A model generated the notes under the pieces. It was not told the origin of the DNA, made no database searches, and saw only the letters and a list, made by a program, of their open reading frames with translations. The position numbers and the translations under genes were made by a program. Shown one piece after another: positions 40,801 through 48,561 of a stretch of DNA of 64,000 nucleotides. This DNA is from CASFRF01 sp031549345 (GTDB lineage Bacteria; Verrucomicrobiota; Lentisphaeria; Victivallales; Victivallaceae). The stretch lies in the NCBI GenBank assembly GCA_031549345.1, contig JAVBPY010000006.1:186001-250000 (forward strand), given 5' to 3'. How positions within the stretch are numbered: the first letter of the stretch is position 1; every line of letters begins with the position of its first letter.

Positions 40801-41949
40801 ATGAATATTTATTTTATCATCCGCAAACTGGCGTATTCCCTGGCGATTGTTCTGGGGGTGATGCTGCTGACCTTTCTGCTGTTCAATCTTGCGGCGGGGG
40901 ATCCGGCGGCGGCGGTGCTCGGGAAAAGCGCCGCGCCGCGCGAGGTGGAGGCGCTGCGCCGCAAGCTCGGCGGCGACCTTCCATTGTTCTATGGACGCGC
41001 CTGCCGCACGGAGGCGTTCTCCAACGAAGGCGGCGGCCTCTGGAAACGGCACTTCGTTACCGAGGAACCTTTATATGTGCAAATCGAAGGCGTTGCACGG
41101 GAAATTCCGGCCGGGCAAGGGGAATTGCGTGCGCCGGAAGGGGCGGATGTGGCGTTTTTTCGTCTTCAGGCGTCGCCGTGGAATACGCAGTTTTTCCGGG
41201 CGATGGGGGAATTGGTTTCATTTCGGGGGACTTTCCCTTATGTGGAGTTTTTCAACTTCGGCGAATCGCTGACGACGCGGGAGCCGATCCGCGGGCTTTT
41301 GGGTCGCGGCCTTTGGCCGTCGTTGGCGCTCATGCTGCCGATTTTTCTCGGCGAACTGCTGCTGGGGGTGGCGCTGGCGCTTGTGGCGACGGCATGGCGC
41401 GACCGGTGGCCGGACCGGGTCCTCGTGGTGGGGTCGGTCCTCGGCTTGAGCGTGAGTATGTTGGCGGTGATTATTTTTGCCCAGTGGTTCCTGGGGTATT
41501 ATTGGAATTTGTTTCCCGTTTGGGGTTGGGGCGCGGCGCGTTTTCTGGTGTTGCCGGTGATGGTGGGGATTCTCTGCGGCATCGGCGGCGGGGTTCGGTT
41601 CTACCGGACGGTTTTTGTGGATGAATTGAATAAGGAGTATTTGCGGACGGCGGCCGCCAAGGGGTGTTCCCCGTGGACGATTTACCGGAAGCATTTGCTG
41701 CGGACGTCGCTCCTGCCGATCATCACGCGGGCTTCGGCGACGATCCCTTTTCTGTTTACGGGGAGTTTGCTTTTGGAGAGTTTTTTCGGCGTTCCCGGGT
41801 TGGGGTACGCCGGTGTGGAGGCGCTCATGAGTTCCGACTTGCAGCTTTTGAAGGCGCTGGTGATCGTCAGTTCGCTGCTGTTCGTGGCGGTGAACCTGGC
41901 GGCCGACCTTTTGTACGCCTGGGCCGATCCGAGAATACGTTTGACATAG
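40801..41949 (+). CDS. Oligopeptide-type ABC transporter permease (OppB/DppB-like), lone subunit
   Basis: A 382-aa inner-membrane permease. The first helix and GDPAAAVLG motif are typical of OppB/DppB/YejB, and the C-terminal half has the cytosolic ATPase-contact loop NKEYLRTAAAKGCSPWTIYRKH and LLESFFGVPGLGYAGVEAL. Between helix 1 and helix 2 an unusually long extracytoplasmic segment (about 60-165) includes a beta-rich stretch. No OppC, ATPase or binding protein is adjacent, so partners must be elsewhere. It is followed after 13 nt by the U32 gene. Confidence 0.88.
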   Translation: MNIYFIIRKLAYSLAIVLGVMLLTFLLFNLAAGDPAAAVLGKSAAPREVEALRRKLGGDLPLFYGRACRTEAFSNEGGGLWKRHFVTEEPLYVQIEGVAREIPAGQGELRAPEGADVAFFRLQASPWNTQFFRAMGELVSFRGTFPYVEFFNFGESLTTREPIRGLLGRGLWPSLALMLPIFLGELLLGVALALVATAWRDRWPDRVLVVGSVLGLSVSMLAVIIFAQWFLGYYWNLFPVWGWGAARFLVLPVMVGILCGIGGGVRFYRTVFVDELNKEYLRTAAAKGCSPWTIYRKHLLRTSLLPIITRASATIPFLFTGSLLLESFFGVPGLGYAGVEALMSSDLQLLKALVIVSSLLFVAVNLAADLLYAWADPRIRLT

Positions 41950-41962
41950 AAAGTGTGAAAAT

Positions 41963-44182
41963 ATGAAGAAACCCGAATTGCTTGCCCCGGCCGGTTCCAT
42001 GGCCTCGGCGCTTGCGGCGTTCGACGCCGGGGCCGATGCCGTCTACGCCGGATTGCCGAAGTTTAACGCCCGCGAACGCGGCGAAAACTTTACCGAAGAC
42101 TCGATGGCGCGTCTGATCGCCTACGCGCGGAAGAACGGGCGCAAAGTCTACGTTACGCTCAACACCGTGCTGAAGGAGGAGGAACTCCCGGAGCTTGTCG
42201 AAACGCTCGCCGCTCTGCGCCGCCTCGGCCCGGATGCGCTGATTGTACAGGATCTCGGCGTGGCGCTGATTGCGCGTCGCTATTTCCCGGAATTGGTCCT
42301 CCATGCTTCGACGCAGATGGGTTTCCATAACTCCGCCGGGATCGAAATCGCGGAAAAACTCGGTTTCCGGCGGGTGATCCTCGAGCGCCAGATCACCATG
42401 GAGGAACTTGCGCAGATCCGGGCGAAAACGACGCTGGAGCTGGAGGTGTTCGTTCACGGGGCGTTGTGCTGTTCGCTTTCCGGGCAGTGTCTTTTTTCTT
42501 CGTACCTCGGCGGAGCCAGCGGGAACCGGGGGAAGTGCAAGCAGCCGTGCCGCCGCCGGTATTTTGCGGGCAAAGGGAACGGATTTTTCTTTTCCCCGCA
42601 GGATTTGTGCGCGTTGGAGCTTTTGCCGCAGCTTATGGAACTCGGCGTGGCGTCGTTCAAAATCGAAGGCCGCCTTCGCCAGCCCGATTATGTGAGCCAG
42701 GTTACGGGGGCCTACCGCGCGATGATCGACGCGGAGGGCCGCCCCGACCGGGCGCTTATGGGGGAACTCCACCGCAAGCTCGGCAAGGCGTGCGGCAGGA
42801 AGTGGTCCACCGGATTTTTCTCCGAGGAATCCACGGCGGGGCTGATTCAACACCAGGCGATGGGCGCGGCGGGGATGCTCTGCGGCCAAGTCGATGAGAT
42901 CCGGGATAACGGATTCGGCTTTGTAACCGGGAAACGCATTCACCTGGGCGACCGCCTCCGCTTGCAGGAAACGAGCAGCGAGGAGGGCGCGGCCCTCACC
43001 GTTACGCGGATGTTTTCCGAAAACCAGAGCGTCCGCAAGGTTTCTCCCGGCGACCGGGTGTTCATCTGTTGCGACAAGCCCGCTCGCGAACGCTCACTTG
43101 TTTTTAAGATCGGCGAAAGTTTCTCGGATTATTCCGGGCGGATCGCCGCGCTCCCCGCGCCGAAAACAAAGATCGGCCTTGTCATCGCGCTCTCCGCGAA
43201 CGAAATTGTGGTTGAGACAACCAACAGTACGCTCGACCCCTGGAAAAGAGGGCTTTCGCTTGCGCCCGCGGCGCGGCATCCGCTTACTGCGGAAACACTT
43301 GCCGCGGAGTTTGCCGCCGCCGATTCGCCCTTGTACGAGGTTTCGCCTGTTTCCTGCTCGATCGAAGGAGCGCTCTTCTTCCCCGCTGCCGAACTCAAGG
43401 CGCTCCGGCGCGAATACTGGGCGTGGGCGCACGAAGAGCTCTCGCGGGGGGGCGTTTTCGATCCGGCGGCCCCGGCGATGGAGCGCTTCCGGCGCGATTA
43501 CCTCGCCCGGCGCCCGGCGGAACTGCCCGAAATGCTCACCGAAACGGTGGCTGTTTCCCCCAACGGTGCGCAGCCGGGGAGCCGGAAGGCGGTTCTTTCC
43601 ACAGGCATTTATGAGATCAATAAATTGACCGAGGAAGCGATTCTGCCGGAGTTCTGTCCGGAAGACCGCCTCGACTCCTTGCGGCGTGCCATCGCCCGCG
43701 CCAGGGAGCAGGGTATTTGCCGTTTCCGTGTTACGTCGTTGTATGGGTTTGCGCTTTTCGGAAAACTCCGCGCGGAGGAGCTTCTGGTGGCTTCCGCCCC
43801 GATTCCGGTGGCCAACTCGTTTGCGGCGGAGGCGCTGCGCGAATTGGGCGCGGGACGCGCGCTGGCGCACATCGAGCTGGAGCGCGGCGCGATCGAAGCG
43901 TTGCGCGATCACTCGGCGCTGCCGTTGGAGTTGTACCGCCTCGGGCGGCCCCCATTGCTTGTAACCCGCGCCAAGCTCCCGGTGGAGGGAATCTTCCGCG
44001 ACAACCGGGGACAGGAGTTCATGGCGCGTTACGACCACCGCGACCGCCTCTCCCGCGTGTACGCGAAGGAGGAGATGTCCATTCCCCGCTTGCGCGGAAT
44101 GTACGATTTTTACGACCTGACCCTCGCCAACTGGAATCCGCGCGAATCCACCACGTTCAATTTTGAGGGAGGTTTGATGTGA
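41963..44182 (+). CDS. U32-family protein, RlhA/YhbU-type
   Basis: A 739-aa member of the peptidase U32 family. The long form with an added C-terminal DUF3656-type region is the one to which E. coli RlhA belongs, needed for hydroxylation of C2501 in 23S rRNA. Motifs: ELLAPAGSMASALAAFDAGADAVYAGL, the Cys-rich HGALCCSLSGQCLFSSYLGG with GNRGKCKQPCR (probable Fe-S ligands), and FKIEGRLRQPDYV. Older annotations call it a collagenase-like protease. The stop overlaps the MoxR GTG start. Which RNA or substrate it acts on here is inferred. Confidence 0.88.
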   Translation: MKKPELLAPAGSMASALAAFDAGADAVYAGLPKFNARERGENFTEDSMARLIAYARKNGRKVYVTLNTVLKEEELPELVETLAALRRLGPDALIVQDLGVALIARRYFPELVLHASTQMGFHNSAGIEIAEKLGFRRVILERQITMEELAQIRAKTTLELEVFVHGALCCSLSGQCLFSSYLGGASGNRGKCKQPCRRRYFAGKGNGFFFSPQDLCALELLPQLMELGVASFKIEGRLRQPDYVSQVTGAYRAMIDAEGRPDRALMGELHRKLGKACGRKWSTGFFSEESTAGLIQHQAMGAAGMLCGQVDEIRDNGFGFVTGKRIHLGDRLRLQETSSEEGAALTVTRMFSENQSVRKVSPGDRVFICCDKPARERSLVFKIGESFSDYSGRIAALPAPKTKIGLVIALSANEIVVETTNSTLDPWKRGLSLAPAARHPLTAETLAAEFAAADSPLYEVSPVSCSIEGALFFPAAELKALRREYWAWAHEELSRGGVFDPAAPAMERFRRDYLARRPAELPEMLTETVAVSPNGAQPGSRKAVLSTGIYEINKLTEEAILPEFCPEDRLDSLRRAIARAREQGICRFRVTSLYGFALFGKLRAEELLVASAPIPVANSFAAEALRELGAGRALAHIELERGAIEALRDHSALPLELYRLGRPPLLVTRAKLPVEGIFRDNRGQEFMARYDHRDRLSRVYAKEEMSIPRLRGMYDFYDLTLANWNPRESTTFNFEGGLM

Positions 44183-45117
44183 CCCCGGAGCTTTCCGCCA
44201 AAATCGCCCTCCTGCGCGACACTTTGAACGGAGTGATCCGCGGCAAGGAGGAGGTGATTGAATTTCTCCTTGTCGCCCTTTTCGCGGGAGGAAACGTGTT
44301 GCTGGACGACGTGCCGGGCGTGGGGAAAACCACGCTGGCCAAGGCGCTCGCGCTCGCGCTCGACGGGCGCTTCCAACGTGTCCAATTCACCCCGGATCTT
44401 TTGCCGACGGACATTCTGGGCACCTCGGTCTACAATCCTGTGAGCGGTGAATTCCGTTTTCGTCCCGGCCCGGTGTTCACCAACGTGTTGTTGGCCGACG
44501 AAATCAACCGCGCGTCCCCGCGCACCCAGTCGGCGCTTTTGGAGTGCATGTGCGAACAACAGGTAAGCTGCGACGGCGCGACCCATGTGCTGAACGGTCC
44601 CTTTATGGTTCTGGCCACGCAGAATCCGGTGGATTTTCAGGGGACGTATCCTTTGCCGGAGGCGCAGCTCGACCGCTTCATGATGCGCCTTTCGCTCGGC
44701 TATCCGGATGAAGAGGCGGAGCGGAAGCTTCTGCTCGACCGGGAAAAGGGGGAGCCCGTCGCCGCGGTGCGCCCCATCCTGTCCTGTGCGGAGGTTCTTG
44801 AAATTCAGCGTGCCGCCCACGCCATCCGCCTGGAGGCGTCGGTCGCGAACTACGCGCTGGCGCTCGTCCGGCAAAGCCGCGTGGAATCGCGGGTGATGAT
44901 CGGCGCGAGTCCCCGCGCGCTTCTGGCATTGGCCGCCGCGTCCCGTGCCGCCGCGTTGTTGGCCGGGCGCGATTTCGTGCTCCCGGACGATGTGCGTACA
45001 CAGGCCGCTGTTGTGCTGCCGCACCGGTTGATTCTCGATTCCAAAAGCCGCTACGGCGGCGTGCGGGAGGAGGATGTGGTTGAATCCCTCCTCCGCGCGA
45101 TAAAAATGCCGACGTAA
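44179..45117 (+). CDS. MoxR-family AAA+ ATPase
   Basis: A 312-aa AAA+ chaperone-like ATPase. Walker A is in DDVPGVGKTTLAKAL near 43-55, Walker B LLADEINRASPRTQSALLE follows, then sensor FMVLATQNPVDFQGTYPLPEAQLDRF and the lid domain. It starts at GTG 44179, with GAGGGAGG six bases upstream, overlapping the U32 stop. MoxR proteins usually sit with DUF58 and VWA-domain genes; here the next gene is a DUF2079 membrane protein, so its usual partners are missing from this locus. Confidence 0.94.
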   Translation: MTPELSAKIALLRDTLNGVIRGKEEVIEFLLVALFAGGNVLLDDVPGVGKTTLAKALALALDGRFQRVQFTPDLLPTDILGTSVYNPVSGEFRFRPGPVFTNVLLADEINRASPRTQSALLECMCEQQVSCDGATHVLNGPFMVLATQNPVDFQGTYPLPEAQLDRFMMRLSLGYPDEEAERKLLLDREKGEPVAAVRPILSCAEVLEIQRAAHAIRLEASVANYALALVRQSRVESRVMIGASPRALLALAAASRAAALLAGRDFVLPDDVRTQAAVVLPHRLILDSKSRYGGVREEDVVESLLRAIKMPT

Positions 45118-45121
45118 TTTC

Positions 45122-46678
45122 ATGGAGCAGGGGATCAATTATTATTGGATTTGCGCCGCCGTCCTGCTGTTGGGCGCGGCGGCCTTTGGAGTGTTTCCGC
45201 GTCTTTCCGTGCGTGCGCCGGCCTCTCCGGCGCGGTGGATGTGGATTCTGGCCGGCGGGATGGCGCTGGCGTATTGCGTGCTCGGATTGTACAAAATCCA
45301 GGCGCAGCAAATGGGGCTGTGGGACTTCGGCATCTATGACTCGATGCTCCGCATGGCCGCCCGGGGCGAGGGGCTGATGCGCGACTACCGGGGCGGTGCG
45401 TACGACCACTTTTCCCCGGCCATCCTCCTGTTGGTTCCCCTTTATTGGCTTTGGGACTCTCCGGCGCACCTTGTTGTCACACAGGCATTGGGGCTTGCGG
45501 CGGGGGTGCCGCTTACGTATTTTCTCGCACGGCGCTATTTCCGTGCGGGAAGTTTCCCGCTGCTCCTCGCGGCGATGTATGCGCTCAATCCGTACTGCAC
45601 CCGTCTGGCGTTGTACGATTTTCATTCGGAAAGTTTTTTCCCCGCGTTGTTTCTGGGGGCGTTCCTTCTGCGTGCGCGGGGACATTGGCTGGGGTTTACG
45701 CTTCTTTTGCTGGCAAGCCCGTTGCTTAAAGAGGACTTTGTCGTCCCTTTAGGGGGCGTGGGGTTGTTTTTCCTTTTCACTCCCCGACGTCGGCGGTTGG
45801 GGGCGTTGTTTTTGGCGGCGGCGGCGGGCTGGGCGCTCTTTGTCCTTTTCGTCTACTTTCCGCACATCGTTAAGATGGATTACTGGCACTTCGACCGTTA
45901 CGGGGTGGAGTCTTCGGGCGTTTCCGCCTGGATGCAGGCTTTCGCCGCGATGTTCGGCCGGTTGTTCGTGCCGACGGTTCCCGCCGTGCTCCTGAGCGTG
46001 CTGCTCCCCTTTGCGTTCCTCCCCGCGTTTTCGTGGCGGATGTTTCTCTTCATTCTGGGGCCGACGCTGGGGGTTCACCTTGTCGCGACGTTCTGGCACC
46101 AGAATGTCCTCCTGAGCCACTATGCCTCGGCTTTGATCGGCGTGCTGCCCGTGGCGGCCCTTTGGGGAGCGCGTTCCTTGCGGGCGGTGTGCCGGCAAAA
46201 AGCACGGTGGCGGAAACTCGCCCCCCGTGCCGCCTGTGCGGCGTTTGTGCTCGTCAGTGTCGGGCATCTGGCGCTTGCCGAGTGGCCTTTGATGCGTTTC
46301 TACACCCCGCTTACAGGATGGAAGCACACCCAGCATTTCACGGTTTTCGGAATTCCTTTGCGTCCCTTGTATTGGGAGGTGCTGGGAGAAGCCTGGGGAC
46401 ATGCGGAGAAATTCCGCATCGTGGCGGAAACGTACATTCCTTTGGGGGCAAGCGTTACCGCGCAGAACGAGCTCGGTACCCATTTCCTGCGGCGGAACAA
46501 GGTGTATTCGATCCGGCAGAAAGTGGAAACCGACTATATGATCTTCGACGCCGAAAATTACCGGGGATTCGAAATGGCCGAAGAATTGCAGCAGGCGGTT
46601 CATCATCTTCGCCGCCGGTCCAGGAATTACCGCACTCTTTACGAGAAGGACGGGATTATTATTTTTGCAAAGAAGTAA
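45122..46678 (+). CDS. DUF2079 multi-pass membrane protein
   Basis: A 518-aa polytopic inner-membrane protein with about ten hydrophobic segments and the DUF2079 pattern: GLWDFGIYDSMLRMAARGEG, YDHFSPAILLLVPLYWLW, LALYDFHSESFFPALFLGAF and LLLASPLLKEDF. It resembles GT-C-type glycosyltransferases, with an acidic residue in the first loop. The soluble C-terminal part (from about 400) contains ASVTAQNELGTHFLRR. It begins 4 nt after the MoxR stop without a clear ribosome site, so translation is probably coupled. Function unknown. Confidence 0.85.
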   Translation: MEQGINYYWICAAVLLLGAAAFGVFPRLSVRAPASPARWMWILAGGMALAYCVLGLYKIQAQQMGLWDFGIYDSMLRMAARGEGLMRDYRGGAYDHFSPAILLLVPLYWLWDSPAHLVVTQALGLAAGVPLTYFLARRYFRAGSFPLLLAAMYALNPYCTRLALYDFHSESFFPALFLGAFLLRARGHWLGFTLLLLASPLLKEDFVVPLGGVGLFFLFTPRRRRLGALFLAAAAGWALFVLFVYFPHIVKMDYWHFDRYGVESSGVSAWMQAFAAMFGRLFVPTVPAVLLSVLLPFAFLPAFSWRMFLFILGPTLGVHLVATFWHQNVLLSHYASALIGVLPVAALWGARSLRAVCRQKARWRKLAPRAACAAFVLVSVGHLALAEWPLMRFYTPLTGWKHTQHFTVFGIPLRPLYWEVLGEAWGHAEKFRIVAETYIPLGASVTAQNELGTHFLRRNKVYSIRQKVETDYMIFDAENYRGFEMAEELQQAVHHLRRRSRNYRTLYEKDGIIIFAKK

Positions 46679-46697
46679 GGTTTTGCGTCCGGAGCTC

Positions 46698-46726
46698 TTG
46701 ACGGGAGGCCTCCGGCGTGGTATATT
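46698..46726 (+). promoter_or_regulatory. Strong sigma-70 promoter for the scaffold-GGGtGRT operon
   Basis: TTGACG (46698-46703), 17-nt spacer, TATATT (46721-46726). This is the closest match to the sigma-70 consensus seen in the window. A leader of about 40 nt carries GAGGAGGA before the ATG at 46772. Confidence 0.85.
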
Positions 46727-46771
46727 GTTTAGAATACCCCATTGTGTATTAATGATCGAGGAGGAACATTC

Positions 46772-47476
46772 ATGAGCTGCAAGTATCCGTGCTCGCATGA
46801 AGTCGAGCAGATGTGCTGCGTCGCCAAAGGCGTGCATCACGGTCCGGCGCCCATTCCCGAAGAGGGGAAGTGGGTGCAGTCCAAGCAAATTACCGACATT
46901 TCCGGCCTGACCCACGGCGTGGGCTGGTGCGCTCCCCAGCAGGGCGCCTGCAAGCTGACGCTGAACGTCAAGGACGGTATTATCCAGGAAGCGCTGATCG
47001 AAACGCTCGGTTGTTCCGGGATGACGCACTCCGCCGCCATGGCCGCGGAGATTCTTACGGGAAAGACAATTCTCGAAGCGCTGAATTCCGACCTGGTTTG
47101 CGATGCGATCAACGTTGCGATGCGCGAACTGTTCCTTCAGATCGCCTACGGGCGCACCCAGACCGCGTTCAGCGAAGGCGGGCTGCCGATCGGCGCCGGG
47201 CTGGAAGACCTCGGCAAGGGGCTCCGCTCGCAGGTAGGGACGATGTTCTCCACCCTCGAAAAGGGACCGCGTTATCTGGAAATGGCCGAAGGCTACATTC
47301 TGGAACTCGGATTGGACGCGAACGGCGAGATCATCGGTTACAAGTTCGTCCATCTCGGCAAGATGATGGAGTCCATCCGCCAGGGCGTTGCGCCGGCGAA
47401 GGCCTACGAGTCCAACGTCAAGACCTACGGGCGCTTCGACGAAGCCGTCAAAAAGATCGATCCGCGCAAGGAATAA
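46772..47476 (+). CDS. Iron-sulfur cluster scaffold-like protein (NifU/IscU-type), GGGtGRT-associated
   Basis: A 234-aa protein with an N-terminal Cys-rich stretch (MSCKYPCSHEVEQMCC), then an IscU/NifU-like domain: ISGLTHGVGWCAPQQGACKLTL, IETLGCSGMTHSAAMAAEIL and a helix with CDAINVAMRELF. The cysteines in WCAP and GCSG match scaffold ligand positions. The C-terminal half is unlike IscU. This type is found next to the GGGtGRT protein, as here (11 nt apart). The longer frame from 46742 is rejected: GAGGAGGA precedes ATG 46772. It probably builds or carries an Fe-S cluster for its partner. Confidence 0.85.
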   Translation: MSCKYPCSHEVEQMCCVAKGVHHGPAPIPEEGKWVQSKQITDISGLTHGVGWCAPQQGACKLTLNVKDGIIQEALIETLGCSGMTHSAAMAAEILTGKTILEALNSDLVCDAINVAMRELFLQIAYGRTQTAFSEGGLPIGAGLEDLGKGLRSQVGTMFSTLEKGPRYLEMAEGYILELGLDANGEIIGYKFVHLGKMMESIRQGVAPAKAYESNVKTYGRFDEAVKKIDPRKE

Positions 47477-47487
47477 GGAGACGCATC

Positions 47488-48486
47488 ATGAGCGTGAAAT
47501 TTGAAGGATACGAACGCCGGATCGGGACCATCGAAAAGGCGCTGAAAGAATACGGCATCGCTTCGCTGGAAGCTGCCCGCGACCTCTGCCTTTCCAAAGG
47601 TGTGAATGTGGAAGAAATCGTCCGCGGCGTGCAGAACATTGCGTTTGAAAACGCCGTCTGGGCGTATACGCTCGGCGCTGCCATCGCGTTCAAGAAGGGC
47701 GCGAAGAATGCCGCCGAAGCGGCGGAAATCATCGGACTGGGGCTCCAGGCGTTCTGCATCCCCGGCTCCGTCGCCGACTCGCGCGAAGTGGGCATCGGTC
47801 ACGGCAACCTCGCCGCGATGCTTTTGCGCGAAGAAACCAAATGCTTCTGCTTCCTCGCGGGGCATGAGTCGTTTGCCGCGGCGGAAGGCGCCATCGGCAT
47901 CGCCAAGACCGCCAACAAGGTCCGCAAGACACCGTTGCGCGTGATCCTGAACGGGCTCGGCAAGGACGCGGCGTACATCATCAGCCGCATCAACGGTTTC
48001 ACTTACGTGGAAACCAAGTTCAATTACCAGACGGGCAAGCTTAAAGCGGTCCGCACCCAGGCGTTCTCCGACGGGGCGAAGGCGGCGGTCAAGGTCTACG
48101 GCGCCGACGACGTTTCCGAAGGCGTGGCGATCATGATCAAAGAGGGCGTCGATGTGTCGATCACCGGCAACTCGACCAACCCGACGCGCTTCCAGCACCC
48201 GGTGGCCGGAACGTACAAGAAGTGGGCCATGGAAAATGGCCGTAAGTATTTCTCCGTCGCCTCCGGCGGCGGAACGGGCCGCACGCTGCACCCGGACAAC
48301 ATGGGCGCGGGTCCTGCCTCCTACGGCATGACCGATACCATGGGCCGGATGCACGGCGACGCGCAGTTTGCCGGTTCTTCCAGCGTTCCGGCTCACGTCG
48401 AAATGATGGGGCTGATCGGCATGGGGAATAACCCGATGGTCGGCGCCACGGTTGCGATCGCGGTCGCGATTTCGCAAGCCAAGTAA
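47488..48486 (+). CDS. GGGtGRT protein (conserved, uncharacterised)
   Basis: A 332-aa cytosolic protein named after its conserved motif, here SGGGTGRTLHPDNMG near residues 257-271. Other conserved stretches: FCIPGSVADSREVGIGHGNLAAMLL, CFCFLAGHESFAAAEGAIGIA and GNSTNPTRFQHPVAGTYKKW. It carries few cysteines (CFCF, C of FCIP). No reaction has been assigned to my knowledge. AAGGAG lies 7 nt before ATG 47488. A strong promoter drives the pair and a strong terminator closes it, so the two genes form a complete unit. Mostly found in anaerobes; a redox or Fe-S role is inferred. Confidence 0.88.
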   Translation: MSVKFEGYERRIGTIEKALKEYGIASLEAARDLCLSKGVNVEEIVRGVQNIAFENAVWAYTLGAAIAFKKGAKNAAEAAEIIGLGLQAFCIPGSVADSREVGIGHGNLAAMLLREETKCFCFLAGHESFAAAEGAIGIAKTANKVRKTPLRVILNGLGKDAAYIISRINGFTYVETKFNYQTGKLKAVRTQAFSDGAKAAVKVYGADDVSEGVAIMIKEGVDVSITGNSTNPTRFQHPVAGTYKKWAMENGRKYFSVASGGGTGRTLHPDNMGAGPASYGMTDTMGRMHGDAQFAGSSSVPAHVEMMGLIGMGNNPMVGATVAIAVAISQAK

Positions 48487-48503
48487 GGCGGAAGCCATGC
48501 AGG

Positions 48504-48541
48504 ACGCCGCCTCCGGAATGTTTCCGGCGGCGGCGTTTTTT
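48504..48541 (+). terminator. Terminator after the GGGtGRT gene
   Basis: ACGCCGCC (48504-48511) pairs with GGCGGCGT (48529-48536), with additional CCGG pairing inside, and is followed by TTTTTTC. Confidence 0.9.
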
Positions 48542-48561
48542 CGGATAGGAACCAAAGGATT

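Noticed and set aside
41963..44182. Collagenase-type protease annotation for the U32 gene
   Set aside because: The long form with conserved Cys cluster resembles RlhA-type RNA modification proteins; protease activity is a legacy label.
46813..47487. Reading of the GGGtGRT gene as a 557-aa fusion
   Set aside because: The first 225 codons are an out-of-frame shadow of the scaffold-like gene; ATG 47488 has AAGGAG at the right distance.
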